Source of the DNA: Acanthacorydalis orientalis
Lineage: Eukaryota > Arthropoda > Insecta > Megaloptera > Corydalidae
DNA length: 64,000 nucleotides
NCBI GenBank assembly: GCA_034766995.1
Contig: CM068322.1
Location: forward strand, 33,455,439 to 33,519,438
Reading direction: 5' to 3'
This document shows positions 1-13,310 of this stretch, piece after piece (the first letter of the stretch is position 1; each line of letters starts with the position of its first letter). Position numbers and translations under genes: made by a program. The notes beneath the pieces are model-generated. The model was not told the origin of the DNA. It saw only the letters and a list, made by a program, of their open reading frames with translations, and searched no databases.

Positions 1-391
1 ACTTTGGCCAAGAAATTCGCATAACCTCACAAAACAGTAATGGACACAATAGTGTCTAAAAAGCAGAAATTTAAGAATTGCATTCTTTTCGTATTCCAGT
101 TGAAAAAAAATCTATCGATGCCACGGTAATGATTTGTTCAGCTTTGTGAGTGAGTTTTGTGACGCATAAAAAATGCAAAAAAAGAATAAAACAATCGAAG
201 AAATCCGAAGACGACTCGATCGACTAAAATCATCTATCTTTTTTCGATCAGGGATTCGTCAGCTACTCGATAGATGAAGCAAAGTTATATGAAATAATGC
301 CGGATATTATGATGATTGAAATGTGTTCTATTTTTCATTAAACATTTATTTTTTTATAAAAAAAAGGCACCCAATTGATTTGTACGCCTAA
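1..391 (+). mobile_element. Mariner family A, deleted copy cut by the window edge
   Basis: It matches the copies at 12330 and 31814: AACCTCACAAAACAGTA near the start, a decayed N-terminal transposase segment joined directly to a decayed C-terminal segment, and a 3' terminal repeat ending TTTGTACGCCTAA followed by TA. Confidence 0.75.
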
Positions 392-1029
392 TAACTATGA
401 AAATAAGTAATTTCGTATCATATCTTATTAAAATATCTGATATAGAGTTCTTCATCTTGAGAACTAAGAATTTCGTCAGACATTTACGATTATTATTTAA
501 AAAAAAAACTCATGTTATCGTTTAGATTCAACGTACATCAAATACAGTGATTCAATTAATAGTACTAGAATAAACATGTTCTTGTTTTTAATTTTTCTGT
601 AAATTTCTTTTAAACAGACATGTTTTCATGAAGAATTATATACGAATATCATTTAAAGTCACTGTATTAAAAACCAATATTGTTTATAACAGAAAATATA
701 AGACTCACTCATCAAATTAGACATCATTTATTAATACATACATTCTACACTTCACTTTTATCTCACTAATAATGCTTTTAGTTGATTAAAAAAATCCCCT
801 ATACATAGACATGATTATCGGTTGAAAATAAAATCGGTTTTCGATCGAATATCCGTTGGAAAATTTCTAAAAAGTCTGCTTAAGTGTATTTATTTTCGCA
901 GAAAGCCTCGACGATATGTCTTGGGATTCCGCCATAAAACAAACAATTTAGTGAAACTATTTGATCGGCTGCTAAGTGAAAAATTATCTTTGAATGTATC
1001 AAGTTAACGAATCGATTTAATCTAATATA

Positions 1030-1231
1030 GGTGATTCAACTTAGGCTTCGATACTAAAGTATTAAAAAAAATACACAAAAATTGAAAAAAAATGCATGTT
1101 TTCTCTCATTTAGTACTTGTGTTCAATCGTATTTTAGTATTTAATTGAACTAGAATACTGAATAAAAAATAATCTGACTTTTCTTAACCTCTCCTTTTAC
1201 TTCCATGTGGAAGTCTAAATTCAATCACACC
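1030..1231. mobile_element. MITE family C, copy 1
   Basis: Ends GGTGATTCAACTTAGGCTTC and the decayed inverse CCATGTGGAAGTCTAAATTC are flanked by TA on both sides. The inside has no coding potential and shares an ATTGAACTA.AATACTGAAT stretch with copy 2. Confidence 0.72.
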
Positions 1232-2106
1232 TACATAAGTTTTGTTTTATTCTCAATTTTACTCGGTCGATTCAAAACCGTTACATAACACTAAAAATGA
1301 ATATCTTTTCTAGTTTACTAACAGTTCTATTGATGTTGGGAACATTCTAGTACTATAACAGCCTTGTAAGCTTCATGATAAACGTACGAAGTATGTGCAG
1401 CGTTTGTGTTACGTACTTCACTTAATTAACATTTAATTGATGTGGTCGCTGCTATAGAAACATCCTGTTTTACATACCTTTTACAACTTTAATGTACAGT
1501 TTAACTTACGTCTCTCAAACACGAAATTTCTGAAAGTTATCAATAAATATGTATCTAACATTTCAGACATTAAGATAATTACTTAGAGGAACATGCTAAA
1601 GAGCTCATATATTTTATGAGAGAGAACAGACATTTCAAAGATGCTTTTCGTTAAAATACATAAAATAACATTTTCATATTTTAGTACGAATGATGTAATT
1701 TCTGTAATTAAATTCGTTTTTGTACAGCGTTTCAAAGAGAAACATCTGATTCAAAAAAAAATAGTATCATTATCAGTAGAATAAAGATACGAGATAGTGC
1801 TTAATACACAAAATATTTCATTATTTTTTTTTCTTGAAATAGTTCGGTCTAAGGTTTTCTCTATAGGAGGGCAGATCGAAAAACTCACGGAATGGTCATA
1901 ATGTCGAGGGTAGGGGGGATCAAGTTGCAAATCATTCTGAGTAGAAATACATAAGTTATCACTTGAAACGTATGTCAAATCGGGAAAAAAATCCTCTTTA
2001 AAGGTTAAGTTCATAAAACAATTAAAAATAGAAAAAATGTTTATAGGAGAGATGAAATTAGTCTACAGTAACTCTTGTCCTGTAAAAACCATGATTTACA
2101 AGTGTC

Positions 2107-3035
2107 ATGGTCTCTTCAAAAAAAAAAAAAAACAGCGAATCAATAGAAGAAGACCCAAGCTCAGAAAAGCTCATCGAGGAAACTTTGTTGGAAATTGTTA
2201 AAAAAATAGAGAAATTAATAACTTATGATGCCTGTTTAAAGAAGAATCAAATCGCAGATATGATCAGAATATCAGCTGCAATCATTTTGAACATTTTACA
2301 AGATCATCTTGACATGTTGAAGGTCAGCGCAAGATGGATACCAAGAATCCTTACACAGCTTCAAACGCGACACGGTTTAAAGCGTCGGGGGAGTTTTAGA
2401 ACCTGTATAAAGCTAATCCTGGTGAATTTTTGTAACGAATAGTTACTGGAGATGAAACGTGAGTTCATATCTATGATCCTGAATCATAACAGAAGTCCTG
2501 AGTAATGGCATAAAAAGGGTAGATCATCCTATAAAGTAATAAACTGTCGACGTTGGGGTGAAAGCTGTTTGCCATTGTTTTTTGGAATGCAAGAGTATAT
2601 TGTTGATCAATCATAAAGCTAAGAGAGTAACTATGACTATAGAATACTACTCCACTATGATCGAACAATTAAAGGCAGCAATGAAGGAAAAAAGGAGGAG
2701 AAAATTAGGAAAAGGTGCATTACTTTTGCAAGATATTGCACCTGTTCACAACAACTATGTTACAATGGCTAGTATCCATAAATGTAATTTCAAAATTTTG
2801 AATCACTCTCCGTAGAGTCTAGATCGAGCCCCTAGCAATTTTTATTTGTTCCCAAATTTGAAAAAATAGTTACGTGGGAAGAAATTAGGGGATGATGAAG
2901 AGGTCAAGGCAGCAATTTCGGCTTCTCTTACGTTGAGAGGCGAATATTATTTTTATGTGGATTTAAAGAAACTTATTGAAAGATCTGAAAAGTGTATTAG
3001 AGTCAAGGGAAAATATGTCGAAAAAGAAAAATAAT
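2107..3035 (+). pseudogene. Degenerate mariner transposase
   Basis: Translation across broken frames gives mariner landmarks in order: a helix-turn-helix region ending in SARWIPRILTQLQ; TGDET then a stop then VHIYDPES; the block with EYYSTMIEQLKAAMKEKR; a decayed HQDNAPAH block (LQDIAPVHNN); a decayed SPDLAPSD block (SLDRAPSN); and a C-terminal ...RSEKCIRVKGKYVEK. Several in-frame stops and a lost acidic residue in the third catalytic block show it is dead. I could not define its terminal inverted repeats. It differs from the two mariner families below. Confidence 0.82.
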
Positions 3036-3588
3036 AACTAGTTCTGTTTTACTCCTCTTCTATAAGTTGTTTGAGCTTCCTTCCTAATTTTGGTACTATG
3101 TTTGAACACTTTCACAGATTAATTTTTCTCGTTCACAAACCAAATTATGTTATTTACATACATTCAAACCAAATTATATTATTTATCAAATTAATATACA
3201 TTCCACTCACTAAATAGATATAAACGATCTAGCTTTCTAATATTTAGTTTTTGATTTAAAGTCTAGTTAGCTATTGATGTATCATTGCGTTACGTTCCTG
3301 TTAAAATATGAAATGTTTAAACTGGTAAAAGAAAATATTAAACATATCTTCAAGTTCACAGTAAATAAACATGTCAAGAGATATCCTGTTTATATATACA
3401 TACGAAGATCTTATTTTAATAAAAGCATTGAATACATTTATAACATGTTACATAAAACTTTTTGGCTTGCGTTCTTCCTACAAAACCCATAATAATTACT
3501 GTTTCATTTTTCAACGCACGCATATTCTTCTCGATGCGTACTACATAAAAGAGAAAATTACAATTTTTACGATATGCATAATTTACAG

Positions 3589-3837
3589 GCGCGCACGAGA
3601 CTCGCGAACTACAGGATATCCAAGAAGCTCGGTACACGCTCGTGGGTCAGTTGCGCGCGTTGGCCCGTAGCGGACCCGAAGAGGACATCGAATGGGAAGG
3701 AGCGGCGGTTCGAAAAATCAGAGCGTTCGAGTCACAACTCTACGAGAGCTATTCGCACGGCGTCAGCGACAAAGGGACGCGCGTCTGGACGTTCTGGAAC
3801 GCCGTGTTCTATTGCGGTACAATTTACACCACGATCG
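3589..3837 (+). CDS. K2P alternative cap/first-pore exon (upstream isoform, partial)
   Basis: The frame is open from an acceptor (TTTACAG ending at 3588) to a donor (GTGAGTAG at 3838). It encodes 82 full residues ending WTFWNAVFYCGTIYTTI plus the first base of Gly. The entry phase is 1 and the exit phase is 1; the exit matches the exon at 27730-29539, so it can splice to 32524 to complete TTIGYGH. The last 25 residues match the other exon closely (W.F.NAV.YC...TTIG) and the cap part only weakly, so this is an old duplication rather than a recent copy. No M1 exon is visible before it in the window, so its promoter and 5' exons probably lie further left. If spliced as inferred, its intron is 28.7 kb and contains the other isoform's first exon. 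The alternative is a truncated upstream paralogue, which I find less likely because the frame and both splice sites are intact. Confidence 0.82.
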
Positions 3838-4084
3838 GTGAGTAGTCGTTTGTGAATTATTTGGTATATTGGTTTTATCGATTTGTAATTATCTGTTCGG
3901 TGTACGATTCGTGTAGTTTGAACTCAAATTACTTTCCTTGGTGTCAAACTTTACGGATGCGATCGAGAGTACACTGACTTATAATTACTTTAATATACTT
4001 TAAATCGATTTTGAAATACTTTGACACAGAAAACATATTTTATAATTGAAACTAATATTAATTTTCAATAATATATTACTTTTT

Positions 4085-4330
4085 ACCACACAGCCCACAA
4101 AAAGTTTCTAGTCAACTTTCAATGAAATTTGATCATTTTTGATTATTGCTCATGCACATTTTGATGATGATTCCATCATTTTCAGAGTACCAGATATTTT
4201 TCTATACCATGGTTCTCTGAAAATAATGACTTCGTCATCAAAGTGTGCATAAGCAACAATCAAAAATGATTGATAATGATTTATTAAACATTAATCAAAA
4301 AAAATATTTGTGCTTTATGAACTGAAAAAG
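4085..4330. mobile_element. Foldback MITE family D
   Basis: Two arms of about 90-100 bases are imperfect inverse copies (TTGATCATTTTTGATTATTG...TTTTCAGAGTACC against TTCTCTGAAAATAATGACTT...CAACAATCAAAAATGATTGA). A transcript would fold into one long hairpin. No coding potential. Confidence 0.78.
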
Positions 4331-5319
4331 TATTCAATTTTCTACGTTTCATTATAATATATTTATTTTAAATAAGTAATAAAAACATCAAAAAATAGCT
4401 CATCATTTAAGAAAATAGTCATTTTTATAATTCATTCGAGAATTTTATAATATTTATTGCGGTTAAACTTAAATTTAAAATTAGAATTGTTTAACTTTAT
4501 TACATTCTCGTTGAATTATTGCCCTGTCTATTTTTTTCTGAAACACATGGGTTGTTACCTTCCACGACTAGTTCCGGCTCTTAAATAATCCGCTAGAAGC
4601 TTTTAAAAAACAATAATAGTTAAATAATAGCTACCTGAAAATATTTCAAGGAATATAAACGAATCATGGTAGATAAATTCGTGTGATTAACAAGGACCAA
4701 GTACACCAGGACATTAAATTAAAATTTAAATATGAATTTTGATAAATTAAACATTCGGAAAACCTGCAAATGTTTAATTTCTACTGTCAGAAATGTTCAT
4801 TTTTGTAATTTGAACATACTTTTACAAATATGGTGGAGACATTTTATTGACACATTATTTTTTTAATCTGAGAAAAATCACAACTTTTCCACATAACAAA
4901 CGGTTTTATGACGAGAATTACGAACGGTGAAAAAAAATGTAAATAATCATATGTAAACGAAACGACACGTACATGGACGCATTGAACAAATATTCAAACG
5001 TATGCAGGGATTATGAACAAACTGCTTTACTAGAACAATGATTTGTTTACAAAATGTACGCACGCATAATGTATACCCGACGATATTAATACTGTCCTAT
5101 TTTCGTTGTCGATTCAATGAGATAAAATAGAGAGATTCAGACATATTCACAGCTGGCGTCCATCCCAGATTTTTTTTTCTTTCATATAAATAGAGTAATT
5201 ATATATTTCAACTATACGTGAGCTTTGAATAGTTTACAGCTTTTATACAATTTCAAAATGTACGAATGGAACGGATAATTTATTAAAAATATCGTTATCA
5301 AGAAGAACCTAATTATATA

Positions 5320-5323
<4 letters not shown>

Positions 5324-5377
<54 letters not shown>
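5324..5377. repeat. (TA)n microsatellite, left of MITE C copy 2
   Basis: Pure TA run ending exactly at the MITE boundary. Confidence 0.95.
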
Positions 5378-5379
<2 letters not shown>

Positions 5380-5623
5380 TGATTCAATTTAGGCTTCCAC
5401 ATGAAAGTATTAAGAAAATCATATTATTTTTATTTAATATTTTAGTTCAGTTCAGTACTAAAATACAATTGAACTAAAATACTGAATAAAAAAATAACAT
5501 AATTTTTTTACTATTACGCTGATAGAAAAATAATTGCGGTTTATGACCTTCAAATTTATAACAAAAACCGGAATTAATTTCCTACCAATCTAATATTTTC
5601 ATGTGGAAGCCTAGATTGAATCA

Positions 5624-5624
<1 letters not shown>
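5378..5624. mobile_element. MITE family C, copy 2, inside a (TA)n tract
   Basis: Long terminal inverted repeats (about 29 bp): GGTGATTCAATTTAGGCTTC continuing CACATGAAA, and the near-perfect inverse at 5596-5624. It sits between two pure (TA)n runs, as expected for an element that targets TA and has landed in a TA microsatellite. Confidence 0.82.

Positions 5625-5670
<46 letters not shown>
5625..5670. repeat. (TA)n microsatellite, right of MITE C copy 2
   Basis: TA run resuming at the other MITE end. Confidence 0.95.
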
Positions 5671-5677
<7 letters not shown>

Positions 5678-5787
5678 ACATACAAAACTCTTAAATAAAT
5701 AATTTAAATACATACATGTGTTATTTAGAAGTGTGAATTAGTTGGTTCGCATGATTGATTGATTATTTAATAAACAATCTCTGCTTG

Positions 5788-5796
5788 CCAAGGTCA
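5788..5796 (+). promoter_or_regulatory. Possible FTZ-F1-type nuclear receptor site
   Basis: CCAAGGTCA matches the YCAAGGTCR extended half-site. A single 9-base match is weak evidence. Confidence 0.2.
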
Positions 5797-7199
5797 CGTT
5801 CATTACATAATTACACCGTTTAATCTATAATTTTAGCCAGTTTTTTTTTAAATCGAATATAAAACTCCCGCACGGCGATATAAAAATGTTTTTGCCGTTA
5901 TAACAAACTCGAGTAAATTGTTTTCCCTTGTCCGAGAAATGTAAATAATCTTCTCTTCGACATATGTTTCCTTGTTTCCATTAAAATTTTCAAATGTTTT
6001 AGAGCTCTCACTATTCTAACGTATTAAAGGTTTGTTTTTCTACAAATTGTATATCATTATAATTGCGCATTAAATATTAAATGTTTATTTGAACGAAACA
6101 TTAGTTTCATGCAGATTTTATTTACGGCTCTCTATAATGGAACGTTTCAATTATTCTGAAACTTATTTACGATTATATCTTCCGTTGGAAGCAACGATAG
6201 AGAACTGTATAGATTTTCTTATTTGTTCAACGCGGAAATGTATAGTAGACTAGAAATTGTGTCAACTGGAATATAACCTATTTAAGACAAGCTCAAGATG
6301 TTCAGTGAATGAACATTGATTTTAGTAGCATTTGAATAAAATTAGTATTCTTTTCAACTGATTATTGAAACATAGCAAATTATTTCAGATGCAAATTATT
6401 TAATTTTGCTTCTTTCCGCCGAAAGACTCGACTTTTTTTGATGAAAGAAATGAAATCTCACTGAAAAATGTCATACAAGATTTAAAAATTGGTTCACTGA
6501 ACTTCGAATAAACCATGTAATGAATTTTTCAAGACGTCCAGCCAGAATTTAAATAAATTTATATCATTTGTAAACATTCAATAATATTTTTATCATATAT
6601 TGTCTTCTATACCGACTAAATAATATATTAATAAATTGACAAAGGTTGGTAAATGTCGATAAAAATAAAAAATAAAACATTCCGGAATACTGAACTTTAT
6701 TTGTGTAATATACAACATATTATCAATACATCATGTCCTCTGTGTATTATATAATATATTTACACGGTATTTTTCTTTCGAAACCCGCATCATATTTTTC
6801 TATTAAGAATGTCAAAGAGAAAAGATTTCAACCGTATGAAATTTAACACAAACACACGCAACACAAGCTTAAAATAACTTATTCCCTAACATCTCCTTTA
6901 TACCTATACCTTTAATTCGTGTATAGCATTTTAAATATTTACACTTTTCCGATTTAATAAATTTAGTGTTAACAAAAAATACCAATAGAAGATTATTATT
7001 CTATACACTAATGGAAAATAATATAGAAGCTTTAATCCCGTTTACAACAGTTAATTGAGAAAATAAACTGAAACTTTACAGGAAACACGATAACGATTTA
7101 TTAAATATTTAACATCGACATGTTAATATGTCATATATTTACTATAAATTTTATTAAAAGTAGCTAATTATTATGTCAACATGTGAAATGCTTCATATA

Positions 7200-7242
<43 letters not shown>

Positions 7243-7366
7243 TCATAAAAATGTCATTTTATTCTAACATTGTATTAATATTTTATTTCGATAATATTGA
7301 TATTCGTTATCAAAAAAATATCATTGTATTGTATAAACATTAAATTGTTTTCACATTTTTATTTGT

Positions 7367-7372
<6 letters not shown>

Positions 7373-7428
<56 letters not shown>
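7373..7428. repeat. (TA)n microsatellite
   Basis: TA run with one G interruption near its right end. A shorter run lies at 7206-7237. Confidence 0.95.
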
Positions 7429-7977
7429 GCGGATGGTACATAAGAAAAATGACAAGAAAAAAAATAAGAGTCAAAAATTAACTCTCGAAAACATTCGATA
7501 TTCTATATTTTTATCTGAAAAAATATCACAAGTGATATTCGTATGTTCAAATATAAATTATCGTAAATATCCATAAAATTCATTTATTTCTTTAATTTAT
7601 TGACACGGAAAATAATCTTACATAAGTCAGAACGTTATCAGTTAATAAATTTCACAATAAATGACAAATAGCGCACACATTAATAATGAGAAAATCTATT
7701 TATGATGTTTACCGAAACATTTCACATTCTTATCAAGAATTGAATAACTAATTCACTTCTAATCTATCCGTATCTATATAGGTAGAATATAATTTAAATT
7801 ATGACTCAATTCAATAAAAAAAAACGAATTAATAATTTAAACACTATAAAGTTTTAAATAGAACTTAATAGTTAATTAAACAAATAAGTTTTTTTGAATC
7901 AGTTTACTTTTTAAAGACAAAAAATATTTAAATTTATCTTCTGAAAACCACATTTTTTTAAATAGCACTTTTCTAAT

Positions 7978-8081
<104 letters not shown>

Positions 8082-10704
8082 TTAATAAATAGAAATAAAA
8101 ACTATTAAACATATAAACAAATATAATTACTTATATTTCTATTACAAGTATATCACTGAAGTTGTTTATAAATCGCTTCAATTCTTAAATATAGACTGTT
8201 AATCTTAAATATAGTGTTCCATTCTTAAATATATATTCTTAATAATTTCTATTATAGTGGGCATCAATTATGCAAATTAATTTTCACTGCCGACAGCCAC
8301 AATTTTTTTTGCTTATTCTTCATTTTTGCCCCTGTTTATAATTTTACAATGGTAATACCATCATCTTTAGGTCGACAAGATATCTGATACATTTTTTTTG
8401 TACATCTGCCCTTTGGAGATAATCAAATATCCATATTTTAAAAATGAATTAACCCATTATAAAATATTTTGATAATAAAAAAGTGTAGCATGTAAAGAGT
8501 GCTTCATAACTGTACATTCTTTGTGCGCGAATCTAAATTTGTATAACTTAAAAATATGAAATCACGAATTGTTTCAATGTCGTTACAATTCATATTCCAT
8601 AATCTCTTTATAAATCCATTGAAATATTTTCATACGAAACGTATATGCTCGCAAGTAGATAAACATTTATAGTTAATGTAAACATTGGATCGAGCGATAA
8701 AATAAATTTATTTATTTGGATATTTGGCAAGTAGTGTAACTGCTAAAATTCATCATAAAATCGTCGTCGGTAGTCGTATGCAACTGAATTTAACTTAGCG
8801 ACACGAAATTGCTATTTTGACACATTTTCAAATGAAGTCTCCCATATAAATGGTCGCTTATTTTACAAAGAATCCCTTTTGTAATTGATTTTTGGACGAC
8901 ATCCACGAAACGAGTTAATTACAACTGTAGCGGATTACAAACACGTGTTTCAATTGAATTATTACATTGTTGAAATAATTATATATTTTATAATACATTT
9001 CATAAATTTATCTACATCATTCAGTCAGTTAATATGAGTGTTTCGGAAAATGGTTTATGGACTTTTGATTCATCGCCTGTCAGGTTTTATTTAATTATAT
9101 GTGAAGCTGATAGAAAATGATATCAATTTTCAATCATTTTATACAAATTTCTGTACCCTTTTTCAATTCTTTATATTTTTAAGTAAGAGTAAAAATAGTT
9201 TAATTAATAAATATCATCTAATTCTAAAATACATGATGTAGTTATAACCCTGAGTATACTTTTTTTCATGAATGAAATTTTCACCCACCACACAGACCAT
9301 ACAGGTTAAATAATCGATTAATAGTAGTTTTTAAATATTTCTTGAACAAATTTCGACAACCATATGGGATCGTCGATCAATTTCTCTGGTATAGAAAAGT
9401 ATTTCAGATTTTTGTGTACATTATATATTTAGTAATAAGGTCATCGTTATTGAAATCCACTTTAACAAAAATCAGAAATGATTAAGAATAAATTATTGAC
9501 CGTTTATGATCATAAAACTTTATTGTGGTTTGCGGAGCGAGTGAACAATTCTTTTATAAAAATTATAAAATGTTTATTAAAATTTCCAATAATTGATTGT
9601 TGTTTATCTTAATACATTAATAGACATTCCAATGTTGTGTTACTCAGAGTGTAAAAATAGAAAAGAATAGTTCAGATTTTCTTTATTGATATTCTAGGTT
9701 TTATCATCCTCAAGTTTCTAAATTAATTATAGAAATAAACAATAACATCTAGTTTGTACCGTATAAATGTATAATCATTTTATAAATTACAATTTTTAGA
9801 ACAATATTCGTTTGAGACATGACTATACGTTTTTATAAAATACGAATAGAATGTTCATAAACCTGTTAATGCAAATATTCTCAAGTAAACGAAGATTAAG
9901 ACAAGATATGTAGACGCGACACGACGACAACAGTAACTGTATACTTAAATAAATTCGTAAGGTTTCTATACTCTGTACGTTCTCCAATAACCTGAGGTGC
10001 GAATTCGATAAACACGTTTAAAAATACACGACATAAACACAACACATAAACATAATTTTTATTTTTAGGCTCGGTAATTTGTGTACGTTTTCTCTTCTAT
10101 ATTTTTATAAGTGAAGGTGATTCAGTTCGTTTGACTTGCACTAAAAATACACCACCGTTCATTGTATTCTTATTCTTTATATATACTTTCTTCGTTTTGA
10201 TCCTGGTTTCTGTCTTGTTTCTAACTCGTCCTGTACTCGAAATATTGATCCTTATATTACGTCGTGGGCGTTTAAATATACACAACTACACTGTGATAAG
10301 TAATGATCAGTAGTTTTATTTTTCAAGACAGTTTAGGAATATAGTACAGTTGTATTTTGTAAAAAATTTCAATACGTTTTTTTGTATGATGAATTCGTTT
10401 GAATTTTTATTAAAACATTTATTTAAATATAAATAATTCAAATAGATACTGAAGTAGAATTTTACATTTTCTGAAAATTGAACACTCTCTTTTATAAGAA
10501 ATGATCTTTTTAAGAATTTCAATCCACTGTTTGGTACAATAACAATTAGACATCGTGGCTGAAAATTTGCCTACAAAAATGAACTAGCGCACCTGAAGGC
10601 CCGTTGTTCAAAAATGATTCGATACTCGAAGGTCTACAGTTTGATTCTGATGAAAAAAAGATGTACAATTAAAGTCTAAACATTACATTAGTTTTGAGAT
10701 TAAA

Positions 10705-10880
10705 TTCGTTTTCACGAATAAATTTCTCTCCCATCCCGCAAATCGCAAAACTTTCTGGTCAAAAATGTTCAATAAACAGTTATTGATTTTTGATTGTTGC
10801 TTATGCGCATTTCGATGGAGATGTTATCATCATTAGAGCGCTAATGTACTGAATTTTTTTTTCTGTACCTTGTCAAAATT
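10705..10880. mobile_element. Foldback MITE family D, partial
   Basis: It holds the left arm: CAATAAACAGTTATTGATTT, TTGATTGTTGCTTATGCGCA and a GAGCGCTAATGTACTG centre. The right arm is largely missing. Confidence 0.6.
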
Positions 10881-12121
10881 TAAGAAGAAATCATTTATGA
10901 AACTGCCTATTTTAAAATTTCAATTTTGTTATAACAAATAAAGCAAAAAGTAAGTCAGAAATATTTGAAAATGCTGAAATTCTCGAAAAAACCTTTCTAT
11001 TAAATAACCAAACTTTATTTCGATTTATTATAATGGTAATTTAATGTTTAAATATTAACTTCATTTTTTACTTTGTCAGATTAATATTTCATTCCTCACA
11101 CAACTCATCAATTTTCTGATCAAAAATCTTCAATTATTGAATAAAATTTATATAATTTTAACGCCCAAACAGTGCAATAGATTTATGACTAAACTCACTT
11201 TGATGAACACAACAATTCCATTCCACAAACCATGAATAATTTCCTGATGAAAAATTTATCAAAAATGAATCAGTCGTAGACCTGTGCTGAAATCACAAGT
11301 TTTCTTAAAAAGATTTTTCATTCATTTTACGAATTAAAAATTACATTAAGAATCTTATTTCGGGTGTTCAAACAGTTATATGCATTTAAACAAAATTGTA
11401 TGATTTTTTGTCATTTTATTTTATGTACACAAGGGTCGAGGGTTTCAAAACAGCGTCACCGTTTAATTGACTCGACAATTTTCCAGAGAGATTGAAATAA
11501 TTTCAATACTGACTAATTAACACGCATAAAGTTAACCGTCATTCATCCCACGTAGCATGCGAACGAGTTAAATTATAACACCGGCCCGAATTAATCTATC
11601 ACATAAATCATCCAAATTTAAATGAATTCCTCCGTAGACACCGCACTAACAATATGCACTAGCGACGACATGCGAGCCGCTCAAATTTTATATTAACATT
11701 CTAGAAATTCTTGGCGGAATACTAAAGGTTATCTGAAAATAAAACCATCCGCCCGTGTTTGCAAACAGTTTTTTTAATATACATGTATACTCGAACAAAA
11801 CGGCACATCTGTTGATGAGATCGATTGGAGGACTCTTTCTTCTCTTTGATATTCGACGGACAACAGTTGTCTGCGGCCTGATTTTCGTGCACATTAAATC
11901 AATTCCAGTTGAAAATATGATGGCCGCCGTCGTCATTTCGTGTGAGTAATATGGAAGTTGCGTCGTAACTCTGCGTGGCAGGTGACTCGAAAATCGGATT
12001 TAGTTTGGAAACGGTGGAGATTGTCGTGTAATTTATGTATATTCTTCATTATGGAATGCGTGTCTTGCGGTGATTTGAATATTTTTTTTGTTATAGCGGA
12101 ACGGAGGTTTATTGTTTCTGA

Positions 12122-12145
12122 TTTCTCTCTCATTCTCTCTCTCTC

Positions 12146-12204
<59 letters not shown>
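12122..12204. repeat. Compound (CT)n(TA)n microsatellite
   Basis: A CT-rich tract to 12147 passes into a pure TA run from 12149. Confidence 0.95.
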
Positions 12205-12208
<4 letters not shown>

Positions 12209-12329
12209 AATTGTATAAATATTATTATCAAGAAAATTTGTAATATATTTAGACAAAATAATTAAAATCATTACATATGTAATTTTTTATTTTCTTGTGG
12301 GATTGATGTGATATAAAACAAGTATAAAA

Positions 12330-13082
12330 TTAGGTATAAATATTAATTCTGTGCATCTACATTGAATCAATAATAACTCTGTTTTAAATTAAAATATTTT
12401 CTCGTCGTTTTACGATTGTGAAGTGCCAAACTTAACATCCAAAAACACTATATATCTGGAGCAAGCAGTTGGCATAACCTCACAAAACAGTAGTGAACAC
12501 GATGGTGTCCGAAAAGCAGCATACTTTTTGCATTCCAGTTGAAAAAAATGCTGCCGGAGACACGAAAATGATTTGTTCAGCTTTGGAAGAAGGTGTTATG
12601 ACACACAAAATGTACAAAAAATGGTAAAATAGTGAAATAGGTTTGAAAATGCATTACGAATTCATCGACTCAAAGTCGCCATATTTTTTTAGACAAGGGA
12701 TTCGTAAGTTACCGGACAGATGACGCAAAGTTATATTTAATAACTAGTAAGTAACCCGTCAAAATTGACGGGAAAATAGGAACAAAAAAACGGTTTATTG
12801 GTTTTTACAACATAACATATTTAAACATAAAAAATACCTATGAGCGAAACTTGAAAATGAATTAAACTTGAAACCTATGAGCTGACAAAGCAATCATTTC
12901 TCGTCACCAGAGATACTCAGATACTCGTACTCATTTTGTCCGCGGGACAAAGTGACGAGAAGTGTGGTTTTATATATATATAAAGGATTGGGCAGACTTT
13001 GAGGATTGAAATGTATTCCACTCTTTCGTAAACATTCCTTTTCTATAAAAAAAAAATGCACCTACTTAATTTGTACGCCTAA
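12330..13082 (+). mobile_element. Mariner family A, internally deleted copy with a nested Helitron
   Basis: It starts TTAGGTATAAATATTAATTC and ends in the inverted form TTTGTACGCCTAA. Only the transposase ends remain (start near GGTGTCCGAAAAGCAG, end near the FIDSK-like block); the catalytic core is missing, as in the sibling copies. It is interrupted at 12744-12987 by a Helitron. Confidence 0.8.
12744..12987 (-). mobile_element. Non-autonomous mini-Helitron inserted in a mariner relic
   Basis: Read on the minus strand it begins TCCTTTATATATATA and ends with an 8-bp hairpin (CCCGTCAA/TTGACGGG), TTACTTA and CTAG. It is flanked by host A on the 5' side and T on the 3' side. These are Helitron hallmarks: 5' TC, 3' CTRR, subterminal hairpin, A|T insertion and no target duplication. 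Removing it restores the alignment of the host mariner with its sibling at 32250 without a gap. It also contains inverted TCTCGTCAC/GTGACGAGA arms. No coding capacity. Confidence 0.87.
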
Positions 13083-13089
13083 TATTTCT

Positions 13090-13310
13090 GATCCCTTTTA
13101 ATTGTCAATATTCCCATTTCAATACTGATTATATCATCATCAAAACACTTAGAATTCATTCTGTACTTTATCGCTTTGACGATTCATATTCCTCTCTGCT
13201 CTGAATATAATGAAATGCATATAATCAACAATCGAAACTGATCAATAGTCAATTATTGAACATTTTCGATCAGAATTCTCTTACGATTTGTGAGGTGAAT
13301 GAAAAATTCG
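13090..13310. mobile_element. Foldback MITE family D, degraded
   Basis: The right arm is clearest: GAAATGCATATAATCAACAA, then GATCAATAGTCAATTATTGA and ACATTTTCGATCAGAATTC. The left arm is decayed. It lies directly beside the mariner copy ending at 13082. Confidence 0.6.

Noticed and set aside
822..1007. 61-codon + strand frame rich in Arg/Lys (KCIYFRRKPRRYVLGFRHKT)
   Set aside because: No ATG start of good context, no family match I can name, and no supporting splice sites; it could be transposon debris.
10131..10313. Hydrophobic 60-codon frame resembling a membrane segment
   Set aside because: Considered as a possible M1 exon for the upstream K2P isoform, but it lies downstream of the exon it would need to precede and has no matching splice phase.
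11933..12271. Frames with long YIYIYI or TYRERE runs here and at other (TA)n tracts
   Set aside because: Translation of TA, CA and CT microsatellites, not genes.
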